Origin: Bacteroides intestinalis
Lineage (GTDB): Bacteria > Bacteroidota > Bacteroidia > Bacteroidales > Bacteroidaceae
Direction of reading: 5' to 3'
Assembly (NCBI RefSeq): GCF_003464595.1
Contig: NZ_QRZF01000028.1
Span: 5,402 to 69,401 of the forward strand
Length of the DNA stretch: 64,000 nt
Shown here: piece by piece, positions 8,912 to 17,320 of the stretch
Layout of the letters: each line of letters starts with the position of its first letter
Numbering within the stretch: position 1 is the first letter of the stretch
The notes under the pieces: model-generated
What the model saw: only the letters and a program-made list of their open reading frames with translations
Told to the model about the DNA's origin: nothing
The model's database searches: none
Translations under genes and position numbers: made by a program

Positions 8912-10047
8912 AAAGGATTTTGGTGACGGGTGGTGCCGGCTTTATTGGTTCAAACCTTTCTTTAAAACTGTTGTCCAAAGGGTATGAAGTTACGGTATTG
9001 GATAACCTCTCCAAGCAAATTCATGGTGAATGTCCTGATGTGACATCTCCTTTGTATAATTCTGTTAAGAATAGGGTGAATTTTATATTGGGTTCTGTAA
9101 CTTCCAGAGAAGATTGGTTGCAGGCTTTGGACGGCGTGGAGTGCGTGGTGCACCTTGCTGCCGAAACCGGTACGGGACAGTCCATGTATGAAATTCAGAA
9201 ATATGTAGATGTCAATATCGGTGGTACTGCATTGTTGCTTGATATTCTAACAAATACAAAGCATTCAGTCAAGAAAGTGATAGTGGCTGAAAGTCGTGCT
9301 ATCTATGGAGAGGGACGTTATTATAGTGATGACCTGAACGAATATGTATATCCCGCTGAACGTTTGGATGAAGATATGCGCAAGGGAGATTTTGAAGTGA
9401 AATATCCCGGTTGTAGGAAGCCCCTGAGATTGGTAGGCACAACAGAGGAGTCGTTGGTACATCCTACATCCGTATATGGCATTACGAAACAAGTACAGGG
9501 GCAGTTGGTGCATCTTGTCTGTTCGTCTATTGGCATTGCTCCGGTATCTTATCGCTATCAGAATGTGTATGGTCCCGGTCAGTCATTGTCTAATCCTTAT
9601 ACTGGCATACTTTCCATATTTTCTACTCGCATAAAGAATGGCAATGGTATTAATATATTTGAAGACGGTAAGGAAACGCGTGACTTTGTTTACATAGCCG
9701 ATGTAGTGGATGCTACTATCCTTGGCATTGAGAAAGAAGAGGCGAACGGACATGTATTTAATGTCGGTACCGGTGTAGCAATCGATGTGCTGACGGTAGC
9801 CAATACGTTAATAGAAAAATATGGTATAAAAGTTCCGGTTGCAATATCGGGTAATTATCGTCTTGGGGATATCAGACATAATTATGCCGATATTACTGCT
9901 GCCCGCACCATTTTGGGGTTTGAACCGAAATGGAACTTTAGTGATGGCATTGGTAAGTTTTGTAAGTGGGTGAATGAACAAGAGGTTCAGGAAGACAAGT
10001 ATGAAGATTCCATTGAAGAAATGAAAAGGAAAGGGCTGTATAAATGA
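8908..10047 (+). CDS. dTDP-L-rhamnose 4-epimerase-like SDR
   Basis: The 379-residue SDR has VTGGAGFIGSNL at the N-terminus, the LDNLSKQIHGECPD and TGTGQSMYEIQKYVDVN blocks and VYGITKQ as the catalytic Tyr/Lys. The combination of the Q-x-H-G segment and GQSMYEI is what I associate with dTDP-L-rhamnose 4-epimerases, which make dTDP-6-deoxy-L-talose. RfbC upstream supports a rhamnose-derived sugar. A UDP- or GDP-sugar epimerase is the alternative. It overlaps both neighbours by 4 bp. Confidence 0.78.
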   Translation: MKRILVTGGAGFIGSNLSLKLLSKGYEVTVLDNLSKQIHGECPDVTSPLYNSVKNRVNFILGSVTSREDWLQALDGVECVVHLAAETGTGQSMYEIQKYVDVNIGGTALLLDILTNTKHSVKKVIVAESRAIYGEGRYYSDDLNEYVYPAERLDEDMRKGDFEVKYPGCRKPLRLVGTTEESLVHPTSVYGITKQVQGQLVHLVCSSIGIAPVSYRYQNVYGPGQSLSNPYTGILSIFSTRIKNGNGINIFEDGKETRDFVYIADVVDATILGIEKEEANGHVFNVGTGVAIDVLTVANTLIEKYGIKVPVAISGNYRLGDIRHNYADITAARTILGFEPKWNFSDGIGKFCKWVNEQEVQEDKYEDSIEEMKRKGLYK

Positions 10048-11090
10048 GAATTTTGGCATTATTGTCTTCTAGTTATGGTTTAGAAGATAACATAGTGAAA
10101 GAAATGGAAAGGAAAGGGCATGAGGTTGTTTATATTGAAGATAAAGTATATCCTTTTGATTCCTATTTTGTAAAGGCACATTATTATAGGTTTATACAAG
10201 CTCTCGTTCGTTATTTAAAAGTAAAATATTGGAGAAAAAAAATAAAAAGTAACAGAGAATTGTCTACTAAGTTTGATAAACTCATTTGTGTTAATGGTTA
10301 TTCGGTTTGTCCTTATTTGTTTTTATACTTGAAATCTATAAATCCTTCTATAGAGACGGTCTTATTTACATGGGATAGTAATTGTCTATATACTTTTTAT
10401 AGAAATTACAAATACTTCAATAGAATATATTCCTTTGATTTTCTGGACGTAGAAAAATATAATATTAAATACTTACCAATTTTTTGGATTAAGGATGATA
10501 ATTGGGGTAATAATAGATTGAAGTATAAAATATCTTTTGTTGGATCTTTACATAATGATAGATTTGAAGTGCTAAATAGAATAGTAAATAAATTGCTTCC
10601 AATAACAAATAATTACTATATAAAATTGGTTGTAGACGCATCTTTGCCTAGATTTTCATTTTTACGATATGTAATTTATAAGCTTTTTAATGTAAAAAGA
10701 AACTTTATTACCCAGTATCGATTGGTTAAGAATATAGATAGTTCTACACTTGTTATGTTTGAAAGTGTGCCTATTGACGTTTTTAATGAAATATTGAGGG
10801 ATAGTGAAATTATTTTGGATATTGAACAACCTTTTCAATCAGGCTTGACAAGCCGTATGATGATGGCTTTGGGTTTGGGAAAGAAGATTATTACAACAAA
10901 TAAATATATAACAAAGACACCGTTATACTCTCCTGAATATATTTCTATAATTGATCGTATTGACCCTAAGATAGATGCTGAGTTTATAAATGAACCAATA
11001 GCTGAGAATACAACTTTTTCTCAAAAAATGGAAAGTTATGAACTAGAAAAATGGACGGATGTCTTGTTGTATGGTGAAGTTGGAAAATGA
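10044..11090 (+). CDS. CgeB-like glycosyltransferase, probable
   Basis: The 348-residue protein has LALLSSSYGLEDNIVKEMERKGHEV at the start (Rossmann), LFTWDSN and FLDVEKYNIKYLPIFW in the middle, and QSGLTSRMMMALGLGKKIITTNKYI near the C-terminus. This architecture resembles CgeB-like spore-maturation/GT-B glycosyltransferases common in polysaccharide loci. The gene is clearly more AT-rich than the epimerase before it, and the next two genes are similarly AT-rich, hinting at a separately acquired block. Donor and acceptor are unknown. Confidence 0.62.
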   Translation: MRILALLSSSYGLEDNIVKEMERKGHEVVYIEDKVYPFDSYFVKAHYYRFIQALVRYLKVKYWRKKIKSNRELSTKFDKLICVNGYSVCPYLFLYLKSINPSIETVLFTWDSNCLYTFYRNYKYFNRIYSFDFLDVEKYNIKYLPIFWIKDDNWGNNRLKYKISFVGSLHNDRFEVLNRIVNKLLPITNNYYIKLVVDASLPRFSFLRYVIYKLFNVKRNFITQYRLVKNIDSSTLVMFESVPIDVFNEILRDSEIILDIEQPFQSGLTSRMMMALGLGKKIITTNKYITKTPLYSPEYISIIDRIDPKIDAEFINEPIAENTTFSQKMESYELEKWTDVLLYGEVGK

Positions 11091-12279
11091 TAAAAGTACT
11101 CTTGGTAAAAGAGAAATTATTTGCTTGCTACTATTTGGATTTTTTGCATTTTCTCCATTTAGTACGTATCTGCTTATGGATATTTTGCATTTTCCTTTTT
11201 CAGCTCCAGAATTGTTTTTAATCCCATTTTTGTTTTTGCTGAAAAAACGAGTTTTATTATTATCCATTAATATTTATGCTTTAACTCTGTTTTTATGGTG
11301 TTTGTTTCTTTTGTTGATTCTTAGTGTTTTATGGGGTGTCTTTCCTTTAAATAGTCTATTGGGAACTTTGAGAATATATTTATATATGTTTTTTTGTATG
11401 TCATGTTCTAATAAGAGCCAAGGGATTGCATTAGATAGCATAACATATATCTCTATAGGAACGATTGTAGGATGGATTGTTTGTTCTTATCTCACTATAT
11501 CTTTGTATTTGAATGGGGATAGTGAAACAGTTGCGGTTTGCGGAAATATGTTGGGTATACCATTAGCTATACTAATACCTGCATTGAAGAAGCAGTATAG
11601 AATATTCCTAATAGTTCTTTTTTTGTGCCTTATATTATCTTTAATGTCAGGTATGAGGCGTCAAATACTAATTTTTTTAGAATCTATATTTTTGTTTTTT
11701 CTATTTACCCAATGGAAAGAAAAAAAGAAAATAATGGCAATAGTTGGTTGCCTTATTTTTATGATAACGGTTTGTTTTGGCGATATTGAGAGTTATATGA
11801 AAGAAGAAGTACCTGTTCTATATTATCGGGTTTTTGATAAAACGGAACAGTTTATTTCTGGAGATACTAATGATGCAGACTCGGGTAGAGCGGATAATTT
11901 TTACAATTTTATAACTGATATTGATGAATATGTTTTGCCTCATGGTTTTGTCAGTAGAGATACGCTAAATCATGAGGTTGGTAAGTTTATAGATTTTCCA
12001 TTGTCTGAATTGTTTTATACTTTGGGATATGGGGCTATTGTGTTGCTTTTATGGTTGTTATTAATGTTTTATCGTGTATATAGGCTTTCAAGAAGATATA
12101 ATATTATTAACCTTAAGGTTTATATGAGCATGGCTATTGTAATGTTCTCTTTGCTCTTTTTAGAAGGAACATTTTTATCTTCTTCTTATACTGTACCATT
12201 TACAGGCTACTGTTTGGGACAATTATATTATAATTCATGGAATATAAATTTAGAAAGAATATCAAATGAAAAAGTCTAA
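11059..12279 (+). CDS. Wzy-like O-antigen/capsule polymerase
   Basis: The 406-residue protein has about 10-12 hydrophobic segments and a large loop around residues 250-310 (DADSGRADNFYNFITDIDEYVLPHG), the layout of Wzy polymerases; SGRADNFY resembles the conserved S-G-R block of O-antigen ligase/polymerase families. It should join repeat units in the periplasm and pairs with the flippase at 4260. The longest start overlaps the previous gene by 32 bp; the ATG at 11071 is an alternative. Polymerases are poorly conserved, so the call rests on topology and context. Confidence 0.78.
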   Translation: MSCCMVKLENDKSTLGKREIICLLLFGFFAFSPFSTYLLMDILHFPFSAPELFLIPFLFLLKKRVLLLSINIYALTLFLWCLFLLLILSVLWGVFPLNSLLGTLRIYLYMFFCMSCSNKSQGIALDSITYISIGTIVGWIVCSYLTISLYLNGDSETVAVCGNMLGIPLAILIPALKKQYRIFLIVLFLCLILSLMSGMRRQILIFLESIFLFFLFTQWKEKKKIMAIVGCLIFMITVCFGDIESYMKEEVPVLYYRVFDKTEQFISGDTNDADSGRADNFYNFITDIDEYVLPHGFVSRDTLNHEVGKFIDFPLSELFYTLGYGAIVLLLWLLLMFYRVYRLSRRYNIINLKVYMSMAIVMFSLLFLEGTFLSSSYTVPFTGYCLGQLYYNSWNINLERISNEKV

Positions 12280-13126
12280 AGATCTTTCTATAGTTCTGGG
12301 TTCTAAAAATCGTAAAGGACTAATCAAAGCTACCATTGACAGTATCAGAAATAATGGTTTTGATGGTACATTGGAAATTATTGTTGTTGACGGAGGTTCC
12401 ACCGATGGAACTTGTGACTGGTTGGCAAAACAGACAGATGTTTTTACAATCGTTCAGCCAAATTATTCCATTGTTGCAGAAGACGGTGTCAAGAAAAGGG
12501 CACACTCATGGGGAGAGTTTATGAATATTGGTTTCAAATATGCTCATTCAGATTACATTTGTATGGTTAGTGATGATTTGATTCTTGCTCCGGGATGTCT
12601 TCAGAAAGGATATGATGAGATTAAAAGCCGTATTGAAGATGGTGAAAAAATAGGAGGAGGTGCATTTTTCTTTAGAGAATATCCCCGGCATGATTACTAT
12701 CGTGTAATTATGTTAGCAGAAAACAACGTGCACATTAATCATGGTATCTATTATAGACCGGCAATGGCGGATGTAAATTGGCTGGATGAGACAAATTATA
12801 GTTTCTACTGTGCCGATGGGGATTTTACTATGCGTTTGAATAGAGCTGGTTGGAAAACAATAGCTTTAAAAGAATGTTTTGCTGCACATTTAGTGCATGC
12901 TCCAAAGAGTAAAAAGAGCATACCTCAGTGGCAATTGAGGGATATGGAAACATATCATAAAATGTATCCGGGAAAAGTTACTGATTCTGTATTGAAGCAC
13001 GAGCGACTCCCTAATATCAATACGAGGGAATTTTGGAAATATGCATTTAAGAATATTATTCTTGGATATATGTTAAAATATGTAGATAAGTATGAAAGGG
13101 TTGGGGGGATGTTAAAAAGATTGTAA
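12266..13126 (+). CDS. Family 2 glycosyltransferase
   Basis: The 286-residue GT-A protein starts with LSIVLGSKNRKGLIKATIDSI and has IIVVDGGSTDGT in the nucleotide-binding region, VSDDLI as the DxD-like metal motif and WLDETNYSFYCADGDFTMRL near the acceptor site. It transfers a sugar to the lipid-linked repeat unit at the cytoplasmic face of the membrane. It overlaps the polymerase gene by 14 bp. The decayed acyltransferase begins directly after it. Confidence 0.9.
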   Translation: MKKSKDLSIVLGSKNRKGLIKATIDSIRNNGFDGTLEIIVVDGGSTDGTCDWLAKQTDVFTIVQPNYSIVAEDGVKKRAHSWGEFMNIGFKYAHSDYICMVSDDLILAPGCLQKGYDEIKSRIEDGEKIGGGAFFFREYPRHDYYRVIMLAENNVHINHGIYYRPAMADVNWLDETNYSFYCADGDFTMRLNRAGWKTIALKECFAAHLVHAPKSKKSIPQWQLRDMETYHKMYPGKVTDSVLKHERLPNINTREFWKYAFKNIILGYMLKYVDKYERVGGMLKRL

Positions 13127-13717
13127 ATGGGCTAACCACTTACATAACCATAATCAGATTAAGGTCAAAAGGCGTTGTGATAAAAGAACATCCACGATTT
13201 TGTGGCTTATAGCATTATAACCTATATCCATCCTCGAAAGTTCAAATAGGTGCGAATTGCATTATTGTGAGCGGTGGTTACAAAAATGAAATAGGGAGGA
13301 ATAGTCACAGCCTATTTACGGTATACGAGGATGCTATGCTGAAAATAGGTGACTTTGTGTCAATGAGTGATGTTTCTATATCTTGCCGAAAAAGTGTTAT
13401 TATTGGCAATCATGTAACTATGGGTGGTGATGTATTGATTATTGACAGCAATGCGCACTGTCTTGATTGGTATAAAAGAAGACAGGAAAGAACTCAATAT
13501 CAAGACTTCTATCACGCAGGGGAGATTATTCATAGATCCAATCATTATAGAGGATGATGCCTTTATCGGCACCAGAACCATTATCACAAAAGGAGTGACG
13601 ATAGGAACACGATCAATAATAGTGGTTGGCAGTGTTGTTGTCTGCGATGTGCCACCTGATGAAATATGGGGTGGTAATCCCGCTAATTTCATAAAGAAAT
13701 GTAAAATGAAACAATGA
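13126..13717 (+). pseudogene. Acyltransferase pseudogene (stop plus frameshift)
   Basis: A hexapeptide acyltransferase can be read across several lesions. One frame runs from 13126 (LRSKGVVIKEHPRF), hits an in-frame TAG at 13210, resumes as SSKVQIGANCIIVSGG and continues through IGNHVTMGGDVLIIDSNAHCLDW. The remaining repeats (PIIIEDDAFIGTRTIITKGV, WGGNPANFIKKC) are in another frame, so a frameshift lies near 13500-13545. There is no obvious ATG at the 5' end. The two open pieces, 13267-13557 and 13442-13717, are fragments of one dead gene. Its stop overlaps the start of the fucosyltransferase gene. Confidence 0.85.
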
Positions 13718-14589
13718 AAGAAGTTGTTGTATTGTTATATGGCGGCTTAGGGAATCAATTATTCCAGTATGTGTTTGGTGAATATATACGAGGAAAATAT
13801 AAACTTGATGTAAGATATGACTTGTCGTCATTTGGGCTTTTGCCCACGTTCAGAGATTATCAACTTGATACCATCATTAGTCATATTCCCGTCTACCATA
13901 CAAATAGATTCTTCTTTAGTCGACATACTTATATGATTAGGAAACTCCTGCAATATTGTTTTAGATTAAAACCAGGTGTAAAATATATTAATGAGTTGAC
14001 AGACGATTTGGATGAATCAATATTTGAATCTTCCGGTTATAGTCTTATTTATTTGGACGGCTATTGGCAGGATAAGAGGTTTTTCACTTGGTGTTTTGAG
14101 AATCTTCCAGATTTAAAAATAAGTCCTCAATTAAATTTGCCTCAGGAATTAAGAAGTGATTATTCTTTTATAACAAATAACAATTGTATTTCAATGCATG
14201 TGAGAAGAGGGGACTATCTGCTCAAAAATAATGCGGCATTAATGGCTTCATGCACTAAGGAGTATTTCTCTAAAGGACTTCAACGGCTACAGTCTTGCAC
14301 CGACAATCCAACTCTTGTGATTTTCTCGGATGATCCGGAATGGGTGAAATTAAATCTGCATTTTAGTGTCCCAATGAGAGTGATTGATAATAAAGATGTG
14401 GCTCCTTTTTGGTATATTTACTTAATGTCGTTATGCCGACATCAGATTATTTCAAATAGCACATTTAGCTGGTGGGGGACAGTGCTAAACTCTACCCCAG
14501 AACGGATTACTATTGCACCAAAGAAATGGTTTAATCATAAAGACAATCCCGAAATATATTTTGATAATTGGATTGTTCTGGACAATTGA
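13714..14589 (+). CDS. GT11 fucosyltransferase (alpha-1,2-type)
   Basis: The 291-residue protein has the three GT11 hallmarks: VVVLLYGGLGNQLFQYVFG at the N-terminus, MHVRRGDYL in the middle (GDP-fucose-binding HxRRxD motif), and SNSTFSWWGTVLN near the C-terminus. GT11 enzymes move L-fucose from GDP-L-fucose, usually forming alpha-1,2 links. This matches the fcl gene at the left edge and predicts fucose in the polysaccharide. The closing blocks are all present, so it appears intact. Confidence 0.95.
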   Translation: MKEVVVLLYGGLGNQLFQYVFGEYIRGKYKLDVRYDLSSFGLLPTFRDYQLDTIISHIPVYHTNRFFFSRHTYMIRKLLQYCFRLKPGVKYINELTDDLDESIFESSGYSLIYLDGYWQDKRFFTWCFENLPDLKISPQLNLPQELRSDYSFITNNNCISMHVRRGDYLLKNNAALMASCTKEYFSKGLQRLQSCTDNPTLVIFSDDPEWVKLNLHFSVPMRVIDNKDVAPFWYIYLMSLCRHQIISNSTFSWWGTVLNSTPERITIAPKKWFNHKDNPEIYFDNWIVLDN

Positions 14590-14596
14590 TAATCTT

Positions 14597-15604
14597 ATGA
14601 ATTCATTATATAAGCAGTTACCGCTATTTAGTATAGTGGTACCCATTTATGGCGTCGAGGCATATTTGCCTAAATGCTTAGACAGTATATTGTCCCAATC
14701 GTTCATTTATTTTGAAGCAATACTTGTAGATGATGGCTCTAAAGATAGTTGTCCCCAAATATGTGATGAATATGCAGCCAAGGACAATAGAATAAAAGTT
14801 GTTCATAAAGTAAATGGAGGTTTGGTTAGTGCCCGACAAACGGGTGTAGAGGTTGCGACAGGAAGATATGTTGTATGTGTGGATGGTGATGATTGGATTG
14901 GCCCGGAATATTTGAGATTGTTTGCAGACATTATATGTCAATATAAGGTTGACGTTATTGTTTGTGGACGCAAAAATGTAAAAGAGGAGGTGACAGAGGA
15001 ACAAGTTAGTGGATGGAAGACCGGATTGTATAATCGGCAGCAAATGGAGAAAGAAATTTTTCCTTCATTGATTCAAACAAAACAGGCTAAATATTTTCCT
15101 CCTTCCCTTTGGGGAAAAGCTTTTAAAAAGTCCATTTACCAGCAGCAGCAGCTTGTGGACACTTTTGTTAATATGGGTGAAGATGGTGCTTGTACCATTC
15201 CTACTATTTATCATGCAGAATCATTGTATATATCAGATGCATGTGAGTACTTCTATAGAATCAATCAGAATTCAATGACAAATAATCGCAAACCTCTGTG
15301 TACGGATGGTCCTCGAATCATACACTATCATTTGTTGAAACAACTGGACATGGATAAATTCGATTTTCATGAGCAATTGTACAGAAAGACTGTTCATGAA
15401 CTTTTCTCAGTTGTGAAATCTCAATTTTACAAGCAACAGCACTTTTGGAAAACCAGAAAAGAAATTATCACGCTTATACAGCAAGAACCCTATAATGAGT
15501 GTTTGGAAAAATGTGCTTTTGGTGAATCAATAGCTGCCACACTTATGACCTTTTGCCTGCGGAGGCATTTATTATTTCCTATATATTTATTTAGTAAGTT
15601 TTGA
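14597..15604 (+). CDS. Family 2 glycosyltransferase
   Basis: A GT-A transferase of about 335 residues. From the ATG at 14597 it shows LFSIVVPIYGVEAYLPKCLDSI, ILVDDGSKD, KVNGGLVSARQTGVEVATG and the DxD motif VDGDDWI, followed by a KAFKKSIYQQ acceptor region. A longer in-frame start at 14513 would overlap the fucosyltransferase by 77 bp and adds no conserved residues, so I rejected it. Confidence 0.93.
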   Translation: MNSLYKQLPLFSIVVPIYGVEAYLPKCLDSILSQSFIYFEAILVDDGSKDSCPQICDEYAAKDNRIKVVHKVNGGLVSARQTGVEVATGRYVVCVDGDDWIGPEYLRLFADIICQYKVDVIVCGRKNVKEEVTEEQVSGWKTGLYNRQQMEKEIFPSLIQTKQAKYFPPSLWGKAFKKSIYQQQQLVDTFVNMGEDGACTIPTIYHAESLYISDACEYFYRINQNSMTNNRKPLCTDGPRIIHYHLLKQLDMDKFDFHEQLYRKTVHELFSVVKSQFYKQQHFWKTRKEIITLIQQEPYNECLEKCAFGESIAATLMTFCLRRHLLFPIYLFSKF

Positions 15605-15666
15605 TTTGCTATATGTATATATAAAACGACTGGTTGCATGAAACATAAAATACGGCAAATTGAATT

Positions 15667-16797
15667 GTGAATAAGAATATCCTTCATGTGGTGAACATTT
15701 ATTTTGTTCTTCCATACTTCATTGGAGATCAGTTTAAGTATTTCAAGGAGAAAGGCTACAATATGAATGTGGTCTGTAGTCCCAGTGAATATTTGTCAGA
15801 TTATGCCCAAAAACAGGGATTTGAGTATCTGGAATCTCCTGTTAATCGGAATATTAGCATTGGCCAGGATTTTGATTCTATCCGAAATATCTGCAAGTTT
15901 ATCAAGAAGCAAAAAATTGATATTGTTGTAGGTCATACCCCCAAAGGAGGTTTACTTGCTATGATAGCCGGTTGGCTGATGCGGGTGCCTGTCAGGATTT
16001 ATGTGCGTCACGGCTTGGTGTATGAGACCAGTAAAGGGTTGAAGCGTTTCATGTTGATGTCCGTGGATAGGTTGGCTTCTTTCTGCTCTACCAAAGTGGT
16101 GTGTGTGAGCCCTTCTGTTCTTCGTAAAAGTATTGAGGATCATTTGGGCCCCCCAAAGAAGCAAATGATTTGGCATAAGGGTACTTGCAATGGGATAGAT
16201 ACGTTGAATCACTTTAATCCTGCTGAGATTGTTCCGACAAGGCTTACAGATTTGAAAGCAAGGTATGGCATTGGGGAAGAAGACTTTGTAATTGGCTATT
16301 CCGGTCGTTTGGTCAAAGATAAAGGTATTATAGAATTAGTCCATGCGTTCGATAAATTGCAACAAGCTGATAATTGTAAGTTGTTGCTTGTAGGTATGTT
16401 TGAGGAGCGTGATGCATTACCTGAAGATATACAAGAACGTATTCTGAACGATTCTCGAATTATTTATACAGGCTTCATTAATGGTGGTATGGAGTACTTT
16501 TATTCAATGATGGATATATATGTGCTTGCCTCTTATCGTGAAGGTTTTCCTACCGGGGTATTGGAAGCTCAGGCGATGGAAAAGCCTGTCATTACGACGC
16601 GTGTCACTGGTTGCTGTGATTCTATTATTGATGGGAGAACGGGGTTTTTTGTCAATAACACCGCAGAAGATATTGCGGAAAAAATTGATAAAATTCGTTT
16701 GGATAAAGTTATTGATGGTTGTGAAGGGCGTAAGTGGGTGATAGAAAACTTTGATAGTCGGTTAGTTTGGAAAGAGATAGAGAAATTGTATGTCTAA
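15667..16797 (+). CDS. Family 4 glycosyltransferase
   Basis: The 376-residue GT-B retaining transferase has VVGHTPKGGLLAMIAGWLMRVPVRIYVRHGL in the N-terminal domain, IGYSGRLVKDKGI at the domain hinge and ASYREGFPTGVLEAQAMEKPVITTRV as the E-x7-E nucleotide-binding motif. The start is GTG at 15667. The pattern resembles the capsule transferases that add an early sugar after the WecA-like step. Two decayed genes follow before the next intact gene. Confidence 0.92.
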   Translation: MNKNILHVVNIYFVLPYFIGDQFKYFKEKGYNMNVVCSPSEYLSDYAQKQGFEYLESPVNRNISIGQDFDSIRNICKFIKKQKIDIVVGHTPKGGLLAMIAGWLMRVPVRIYVRHGLVYETSKGLKRFMLMSVDRLASFCSTKVVCVSPSVLRKSIEDHLGPPKKQMIWHKGTCNGIDTLNHFNPAEIVPTRLTDLKARYGIGEEDFVIGYSGRLVKDKGIIELVHAFDKLQQADNCKLLLVGMFEERDALPEDIQERILNDSRIIYTGFINGGMEYFYSMMDIYVLASYREGFPTGVLEAQAMEKPVITTRVTGCCDSIIDGRTGFFVNNTAEDIAEKIDKIRLDKVIDGCEGRKWVIENFDSRLVWKEIEKLYV

Positions 16798-16799
16798 GT

Positions 16800-17076
16800 T
16801 GGGTTCGCGAGCTTGCCACTTTGGCATTTTATGAGGTTGGTATTAAACTTCGCTGGGAAGGTGAAGGGGAATGAGAAAGGTTTTGGTCTAAAAACAGGTA
16901 ATGTATTGGGCGAGGTTAATCCTAGATATTTTCGTTCTTGTGAAGTGGGACAATTATTGGGTGATCCGACAAAAGTACAGACTCTGCTGGGGTGGAATCT
17001 AACGAAAACCAGTTTTCCTGAATTAGTGAGAATAATGGTTGAATATGATATGAGCTTTGTGAAAAAGATCGGATGA
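16800..17076 (+). pseudogene. gmd remnant, C-terminus of GDP-mannose 4,6-dehydratase
   Basis: The last roughly 90 residues of GDP-mannose 4,6-dehydratase are readable in two frames. VRELATLAFYEVGIKLRWEG lies in one frame up to about 16870; the rest (NEKGFGLKTGNVLGEVNPRYFRSCEV, QLLGDPTKVQTLLGWN, KTSFPELVRIMVEYD) lies in another, ending at 17076. The N-terminal catalytic part is absent. It cannot be functional. Its family partner, fcl, is intact at the left edge, so this is a second, broken copy or a recombination scar. Confidence 0.88.
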
Positions 17077-17129
17077 TTCCTAATAGTGAAGTATATGGAT
17101 TGTTGGCTGATAGGCTGGGATGGAAGTAG
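17073..17129 (+). pseudogene. Probable antitoxin C-terminal remnant
   Basis: A short frame reading IPNSEVYGLLADRLGWK ends in TAG at 17129. It overlaps the ATG of the toxin remnant by 10 bp, the arrangement normal for a toxin-antitoxin pair. At 18 codons it is far too short for an antitoxin, and the sequence before it belongs to the gmd remnant. I therefore read it as the surviving tail of an antitoxin gene. Confidence 0.5.
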
Positions 17130-17291
17130 TCTGGTCTGATTTAGCTATAAAATCTCTTTATGATATCCTATCATATGTACAGGATCTTTCTAAAAAACAT
17201 GTTTACTTATGAGGATAGAATTGAAGTGATAATAATATGGGATGGCCGACAAGAATATTGTCGACCACAAGATTTTCTTATTAAACAATAA
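17120..17291 (+). pseudogene. RelE/ParE-family toxin remnant, internally deleted
   Basis: The ATG at 17120 begins MEVVWSDLAIKSLYDILSYV, the typical N-terminus of RelE/ParE toxins, and stops at 17212. In another frame, overlapping that stop, YEDRIEVIIIWDGRQEYCRP and DFLIKQ follow, ending at 17291; this matches the C-terminal strand and D-x-R-Q tail of the same family. About 40 central residues are missing compared with the usual 95-100, so the toxin is dead. About 30 bp of AT-rich spacer with no gene separate it from the next CDS. Confidence 0.72.
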
Positions 17292-17320
17292 GTATTCATT
17301 TTTTTATTTCTGCAATTTTT

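Noticed and set aside
13442..13717. Independent 91-residue acyltransferase
   Set aside because: It lacks the N-terminal repeats and continues the protein of the upstream frame after a frameshift, so it is part of a pseudogene.
16813..17076. Independent 87-residue protein
   Set aside because: Its sequence is the tail of GDP-mannose 4,6-dehydratase, and the preceding part lies in another frame; it is a remnant.
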